A DNA stretch of 64,000 bases, from positions 3,224,001-3,288,000 of the forward strand of contig JAFEKR010000005.1 in NCBI GenBank assembly GCA_019022495.1, given 5' to 3'. The translations under genes were made by a program, and so were the position numbers. The stretch's first letter is position 1. Every line of letters starts with the position of its first letter. The stretch is from Epichloe hybrida. Its lineage: Eukaryota > Ascomycota > Sordariomycetes > Hypocreales > Clavicipitaceae. The notes under the pieces are model-generated. The model was not told where the DNA came from, did not search any database, and was given only the letters and a program-made list of their open reading frames with translations. Below, one piece after another: positions 58,601 through 64,000 of this stretch.

Positions 58601-61010
58601 TCCTAACTATGCTAGTCTTTAGAGGCTACCTATAGATAATAGATAAGTCACTACTAAGCGTCTCTATTATTTAATATACTAAGGTAATCCATAAGGTAAT
58701 AGATAAAGTCTAATATCTTCTAGCTTTATAGCAGGTCTATAATACCCTTAAAGCCTAGAATAGCCCTAACATAGCGCCTATATATTAGCTACCCTTGTAA
58801 GCTAATATATATATGTAAAGAGAGAAAGGTAGCTAGCATAGCCTATATAAGCTACTTGCTACTAATAGAGAGACCTATACTATTAATATACCCTATAGCC
58901 TAGTAAAGTTCCGCTTTATAGTAGTAAAGCCCTATTATAAAGACTTGTGTATTATAGAGGGACTAGAGTAGTAGGAGATAAAGCCCTATAATATACTAAA
59001 GTAGTAGGAGATAAAGCCTAGTAACATAAAGGAAGAAGTAACTATATAACTAACTACTACTACTAAAAGAGATTCTCTAATAAAAGAAAGTAAAGAGCTA
59101 TAGGCACTAGCTAAGAGAAAGTAAGGAAGACTAAGAAAGGCCCTTATAGTGTAATTTATAAGTATAGGAGAGTCTAATAAAGAGGCTTATAAAGCCTAAA
59201 AGGCCCTAAGGGGAAGCTATTAAGTTAAAGACTTATTACTATACCCTAAAGGAATAAAAGTAAGGAAAAGAAGACCTTATAGCCCTAAGAAGGATATTAG
59301 CCTAGTTTAGCTTTATATACTTATAAATAAAGATTAAGAGAAAGCCTTTATTTAAGAGGTTATAACTAGAGGGATACTAAGTATAGTATTCCTTATAGCA
59401 AAGGAAGAGGCTAATTAGAACCTTACTCTTTAGCTTTACTAAGAAGGAAGGATTATAACCCTAGGAAAACCCTTTAAGTAGTCTAATTAAGCTAAGATTA
59501 ACGCTTTATAAGCTTATAATATGTTTAAATTCGTTAAGTTTAACCTAGCGAAGCATAGAGGTTATAGAATCTTTAATTCTTATATAGTTAGAGAGATCAA
59601 AGGCAAAGGAACGGACTCGCCATACAAGAAATCTTGTTTTATTATATAAGGCTATAATAACAAAGGAAAGGAATTCATCCTAACGCAAATTACTAACGAT
59701 ACAATAAGTAAGCTAACGCCTTATTATAGCTATCGCTCTGTTATTGAAAAGAAGAGGCATCTACCTTTAGATTCGTAATATTACGCAAGCCTACACTTAA
59801 TCGCATATAATGCTAATAAGGCTAATTATTGTGAGACTACTAAAGCAAATTACATATCTCTTTCTAGAAGGGACTGTAATTAAATTAATTAGACCTCTTT
59901 ACAGGATTATAGAGGCTAGAACCTACTAGTAGGTAACGTACTTCTATTACCACAGGGATAACCTTAATATAATAACTTTAACCTACAATCCCTGCTTGTT
60001 AATTATAGCTCTGAATAATAAGAACCTCTTTAGCATTATTAGAATGCAAACTAATAATACATTAGGCCTAAGCGATAATAACTTCTTCTAAAAAGAAGAG
60101 AAAGAGCTCTAGAAGGCTAATTTCATAGCTAAAGAAAAGCAATAATTAACCACTAAGAATCCCCTTATCTTTAATAGCTATATCTTAACCTAGAACACTA
60201 ATAACTTACTAATATTAACCTAGAAAGGCTAGAGTTAGAAGATTAAGGAAGTTAATCCTTAATCCCTAATAGTAAAGCAAGACTATATAAAATAATAAGC
60301 CTAAGGAAGCTATATTATAACTATGTGTTAACTAGAAGCTTTATATAACCTTTTAATTGTAGCTTAACACTAAGAGCTCTCTATAGAAGATATTATATAC
60401 CTTAATAAACGCCTTAAGTGGTAGATTAAGAATTAATAACGTAGACTATAATACATTCCTTTGGTTCTTAAAGAGGCAAAGCTCTTTATGTTTGTAGATA
60501 GATTGCTTGCTAATAATAAGGATTTAAGCTTATAGATTAGATACGTGATTGTGATTGGCAATGAGATAATGCAAGATGATAATACCTTTATTATAAAAGG
60601 TAATATTATTACATATAGCTTAATAAAGAGTAAGAGAGTTACTTATAGCACGCTTGCCTCTGAGTTATATAGCATAGTTTAAGGCGCAGATATTGCCTAC
60701 GCGATTTCCATAACTTTATATTAGATCACGGATTAATTAAAGATGCCTTGAATTCCTATAATTCTCTATACTAATTCTTTTTTATTATATAAATATCTTA
60801 TAAAGCTAGGAACTATAAAGGAAAAGAGACTAATAATTAATATTATAGCTCTTTATTAATTGTATAAAAGGCACGAGATTTACAAAGTTAGGTGAATTAA
60901 CAGTAACAATAATCCGGCAGACGTGATGACTAAATTATTGCTAAATTCGTTGCTTTCCTCTTTAATTAATTTAAACAAATTAATAATTCGTGTTAAAGGA
61001 TAGGTGAAAA
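55650..61010 (+). pseudogene. Copia-A2 gag-pol (RIP-degraded)
   Basis: Gag covers about 55,650-57,250, with a CCHC-like knuckle at 57,143-57,187 (Cys-Phe-Ile-Tyr...Gly-Cys...Asn-His; the second Cys is now Tyr). Integrase lies at about 58,000-58,700. Reverse transcriptase lies at 59,450-60,250, with Met-Gln-Thr-Asn-Asn at 60,044-60,058 where the family has Thr-Asp-Asp. RNase H lies at 60,470-60,960. Stops are scattered throughout. Order and strand fit a Copia polyprotein. Confidence 0.83.
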
Positions 61011-61198
61011 GACCTGTGATATTAGGAAACGGGAGCTTAGGCAAGGAATAACAGATTAATTCAATTAACTAATGCTATAATAGCTAATTAGAGCAGCGGA
61101 TTCCTATTAAGGGATTTACTAGTATACACTTTCCTTTAATCTAATTTTTATTACGTTTTTAAGCTCTTTAGCTACAAAGGAAAAAGAGAGATTACTAG

Positions 61199-61455
61199 TG
61201 TTAATTCCTTTGGATTTTTATTAGTTTAATCGTAGCTAAAGACTAGACTAATTATGGGTCTGGCGCGATGCACGCAATATAATTAGCTGCATTAATTCGC
61301 CACCCCCTTTTGTGCCCCACATACGGATTTCGCTTACTTTTCTAGCATCTAGACTTTCCCTCTCTTCTCCCTCTTTCCTAGCTATCTAACTAACTATCAT
61401 TGACTTCAATTTATACGGGATTTATTACCTGCGCAGGACCTTAGTGCATCTAACA
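61199..61455 (+). repeat. 3' LTR of Copia-A2
   Basis: It is 257 bp, TGTTAATTCC to TGCATCTAACA, followed by CATAC (61,456-61,460). Confidence 0.94.
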
Positions 61456-62731
61456 CATACCCTTACGTTATTAAACGCGTAGTATTAACTAACCTTCTTT
61501 ACGAACCTTATATTGCTTTAGTTGCTAATAACTAAAGGCATAAGGTAGGATAATCTTATAGGGATCGTTATAGACCTAGTAAGAGGTAATCATAAGATCT
61601 TTTTAACTACAACCCTTAGTACTTAACTATATATTAAAGGGGATAGCCCTAATAAGGCTTTTGCTATTAGAAGGGACTCTTATAATCTAAAAACCCTAAT
61701 AGCTACAAAAGCAGACCTTTAGCACGTAAGAATAGCTTATCTAGGTGAAGATATAATAGATTAAGTGCTTTAAAAGGTTAACATACTAATAAAAGAGCGT
61801 AGTAAGGGTAAATGCAAGATTTACCACATAACTAAGGCGTAGAGGCAGATATTACAAGTTTCACAAACGGATTCCCTACCCTTAGGACCTCTTTAGGTTA
61901 TGACCTATAACCTCTTTGCTTAATTGTAAGGCTATAATAAGGATTATTACATTACTCTTTTCACTTATAGGGTAATAGGCCTCCGCTATATCTTTATAAT
62001 TCTAATAAAGACTAAAATTATATCTTACTTTAATTAATTAGAAGCGCGCTATGTAAGGACCTTTAGAATTTATATTATAGTTATTATTACTAATAGGGAA
62101 ACTACCTTCTAGACTAAGAAGCAAGAGGTAAAGGTTACTAACAGGGGTATTATCGTTAGAAAGTCTAGCCTAGCTTATCCGCATTAAAATAGGTATGCTA
62201 AGTGGTCTAGGGGGGTGATAATAAGAGTTATAATAACTCTAATAACTTAAGCAAGCTTTCTAGAGAATCTTTAGCCTATAGCTATAGAAGTAGCTATTTA
62301 TATCCTTAATTACACGCCTAGAAAGTCTCTAGATTAGCTTTTACTATATTAAGCTTTAAATAAATAGCTACAAGAGAATAAGCTTTAATAGAATTATTTA
62401 CTAGAGAAGCTAGAAGCTTTATTAAATTATCTTTAAGCTTTTGGTTATAAAGCTTTTATAATAACATAGGATAGGCTTAGGAAGACAGGTCTAAAGCTAT
62501 TATAAAGAGCTTACATTAGTTATCTAGCTAGTCACATCTCTTCTACCTAATATCTGATTTAGGTACTAATAATGCAAAGGAATTATTAGTTCTTATTAAG
62601 CTATGTTACCTTTGATAAGTTAATCTTTTACGCTTAAGAAAAGGACCTTTTAATTAAGGAAAAAGAGCCTAAAAAACGCTTTCTTTAAGAGCTTATAGAA
62701 GACTTTAAGGTTAATAATACAGATATAGGAT
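61456..62731 (+). mobile_element. Copia-D (part 2 of 2: integrase region)
   Basis: After Copia-A2 the Copia-D protease frame continues into the gag-pre-integrase/zinc region (about 61,740-61,870) and integrase. The latter includes a stretch near 62,440-62,580 resembling the conserved Tyr-Lys-Ala-Phe...Gly-Tyr-Leu-Val-Gly-His segment of fungal Copia integrases. Reverse transcriptase is absent because hAT-2 begins at 62,732. The 8 bp before it (TATAGGAT) should be the target duplicate. Confidence 0.72.
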
Positions 62732-62741
62732 CAGAGCTTTG

Positions 62742-62895
62742 CACTACACTACACTACATTGTGTAGTATTTGTAGTGTAGTATAGTATATTACACTACAC
62801 TACACACTACACTACACTACATACTACACTACAAGGGAATTTTTTCACTACACTACACTACATGTAGTATTTTGTAGTATTTGTAGTATTTATAA
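62742..62895. repeat. Subterminal pentamer array (ACACT / AGTGT) of hAT-2
   Basis: Many copies of CTACA/ACACT lie near 62,742-62,760 and 62,794-62,865, with inverted TGTAGT copies near 62,760-62,785 and 62,860-62,895. The pattern of direct and inverted copies follows hAT-1 (14,353-14,442 and 21,313-21,365). Confidence 0.85.
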
Positions 62896-62905
62896 TTTTT
62901 AGTAA

Positions 62906-62955
62906 TATAATAGCTTATAATAGCTTATAATAGCTTATAATAGCTTATAATATTA
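62906..62955 (+). repeat. 10-bp tandem repeat, about 5 units
   Basis: AGCTTATAAT is repeated in tandem with no interruption. It lies in the AT-rich spacer of hAT-2. Confidence 0.85.
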
Positions 62956-63125
62956 TTAGTGTTAAAGTTTAATTAAAATTAAATAGTAAATAAGTAACTA
63001 AAATATAAATATAAATAAGTATAAGGAAATTACTATAGAAAAAGCTATACTTTTTAATTACTTAGTATTTTAAGCTTTTTAAATATATTAATAAAATAAA
63101 ATACTTTTCTTTCTTATATTTTTTA

Positions 63126-63335
63126 AAATAATAATAATAGTAATAATAGTAATAATAGTAATAATAGTAATAATAGTAATAATAGTAATAATAGTAATAA
63201 TAGTAATAATAGTAATAATAGTAATAATAGTAATAATAGTAATAATAGTAATAATAGTAATAATAGTAGTAGTAGTAATAGTAGTAATAGTAATAATAGT
63301 AGTAGTAGTAGTAATAGTAGTAATAGTAATAATAA
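63126..63335 (+). repeat. Microsatellite, (TAATAATAG)n
   Basis: More than 20 units of a 9-bp motif, changing near 63,265-63,330 to TAGTAG variants. It lies inside hAT-2 and has no counterpart in hAT-1. Confidence 0.93.
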
Positions 63336-63414
63336 ATTTAATATCTCTTTTTAAGAAATAATTCTATAACTAATTAAAAAAAAGTATAAACTCTAAGTAA
63401 AAGGCAACTATAAG

Positions 63415-63910
63415 GACCCACTTTAGACCCACTTTTATTAATTCCTTCTTTTTCTAAGACTAGATTATAGAAAAAAGCATAAAAGTTATTAGGAAGTAGA
63501 GGTATAATTATAAGGACCCACTTTAGATCCACTTTTATTAATACCTCCTTTTTCTAAGACTAGATTATAGAAAAAGCATAAAAGTTATTAGGAAGTTAAG
63601 GTATAATTAGTAAGCCCACTTTAGATCCACTTTTATTAATACCTCCTTTTTCTAAGACTAGATTATAGAAAAAGCATAAAAGTTATTAGGAAGTTAAGGT
63701 ATAATTAGTAAGACCCACTTTAGACCCACTTTTTATTAATACCTCCTTTTTCTAAGACTAGATTATAGAAAAAAGCATAAAAGTTATTAGGAAGTAGAGG
63801 TATAATTATAAGGACCCACTTTAGACCCACTTTTATTAATATATCTTTTTCTTTAGACTAAATTATAGAAAAAGCATAGAAACTATTAGTAAATAAAAGA
63901 TATAGTTAAT
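63415..63910 (+). repeat. Minisatellite, 5 units of ~100 bp, inside hAT-2
   Basis: Units start near 63,415, 63,515, 63,613, 63,712 and 63,813. Each has GACCCACTTTAGACCCACTT or a close variant, then TTATTAATACCTCCTTTTTC and a block with GACTAGATTATAGAAAAAGC. It shares the doubled GACCCACTTT core and period with the hAT-1 minisatellite, but the rest of the unit differs. Confidence 0.9.
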
Positions 63911-64000
63911 AAGGTTTACTTTTAAACTTACTTTTTAGTATAATATATAGCTAAGTAAGTAAGCTAAAAATAGTATATATTCTTAAGCTTACTTTTAAAG

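Larger units (their letters stand above)
54686..61455 (+). mobile_element. Copia-A2, full-length Copia element inserted in Copia-D
   Basis: This is an uninterrupted Copia-A copy, 6,770 bp, with two 257-bp LTRs and a perfect CATAC duplication on both sides. It is the reference for interrupted Copia-A1 and partial Copia-A3, both on the other strand. CTAATTAGTAGTTAAC follows the 5' LTR (54,943). Substitutions between its two LTRs are transitions. Confidence 0.94.
62732..64000. mobile_element. hAT-2, left part of a hAT-like element (continues past the window)
   Basis: It starts CAGAGCTTTG and has the same layout as hAT-1: a pentamer array in both orientations, a short AT-rich spacer, then a ~100-bp minisatellite with the same core. 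Here the pentamer is ACACT rather than ACATT. A 9-bp microsatellite lies between array and minisatellite. No transposase is visible. The right end is outside the window. Confidence 0.7.

Overview
The window is a filamentous ascomycete (Pezizomycotina-type) nuclear segment with a two-speed structure. Two very AT-rich blocks (about 1-44,400 and 52,830-64,000) hold only broken transposable elements. They flank one 8.4-kb island of normal composition (about 44,420-52,830) with intron-containing genes. The AT-rich blocks carry the marks of repeat-induced point mutation (RIP): paired LTRs differ almost only by transitions, largely CpA to TpA and TpG to TpA, reading frames are riddled with TAG/TAA, and catalytic Asp codons have become Asn. 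Species cannot be named from this sequence.

Left block, outermost to innermost. A minus-strand Ty1/Copia element (Copia-B2) ends at 42,603 beside a MULE transposase relic. Gypsy-1, a chromodomain Ty3/Gypsy element (4,637-40,096, duplicated target CTTTC), sits in Copia-B2. Copia-A1 (10,028-38,619, CTTAT) sits in Gypsy-1. hAT-1 (14,345-29,819, 8-bp ATAATAGC) and Copia-C (31,418-37,797, GAAAA) sit in Copia-A1. Gypsy-2 (14,448-21,300, ACACC) and Copia-B1 (22,455-29,252, ATAAA) sit in hAT-1. Removing the inserts restores lengths that match the uninterrupted copies: Gypsy-1 6,863 versus Gypsy-2 6,853 bp, and Copia-A1 6,724 versus Copia-A2 6,770 bp. The window opens inside a third Copia-A copy (1-994), followed by an unassigned segment (995-1,534).

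Gene island: an MFS transporter of the allantoate-permease-like (ACS) family (+, three exons), a BTB/POZ protein (+), a divergent BTB-like protein with an acidic Cys-Asp repeat tail (+, two exons), and a peroxisomal (C-terminal SKL) 4-coumarate/phenylacetate-CoA-ligase-like enzyme (-, six exons). The last two converge tail to tail. No shared pathway is evident; a transporter near an acyl-CoA ligase could fit uptake and activation of an organic acid, but that is conjecture.

Right block: Copia-D, starting at the island edge, is interrupted by Copia-A2 (54,686-61,455, CATAC) and cut at 62,732 by hAT-2, which runs off the end. hAT-1 and hAT-2 are short elements with arrays of a 5-bp subterminal motif that differs by one base between them, and both contain a ~100-bp minisatellite with a shared core. 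The least expected signal is a 1.2-kb antisense frame between the pol/chromodomain end and the 3' LTR of both Gypsy copies. No tRNA, rRNA, CRISPR or telomere array was seen.
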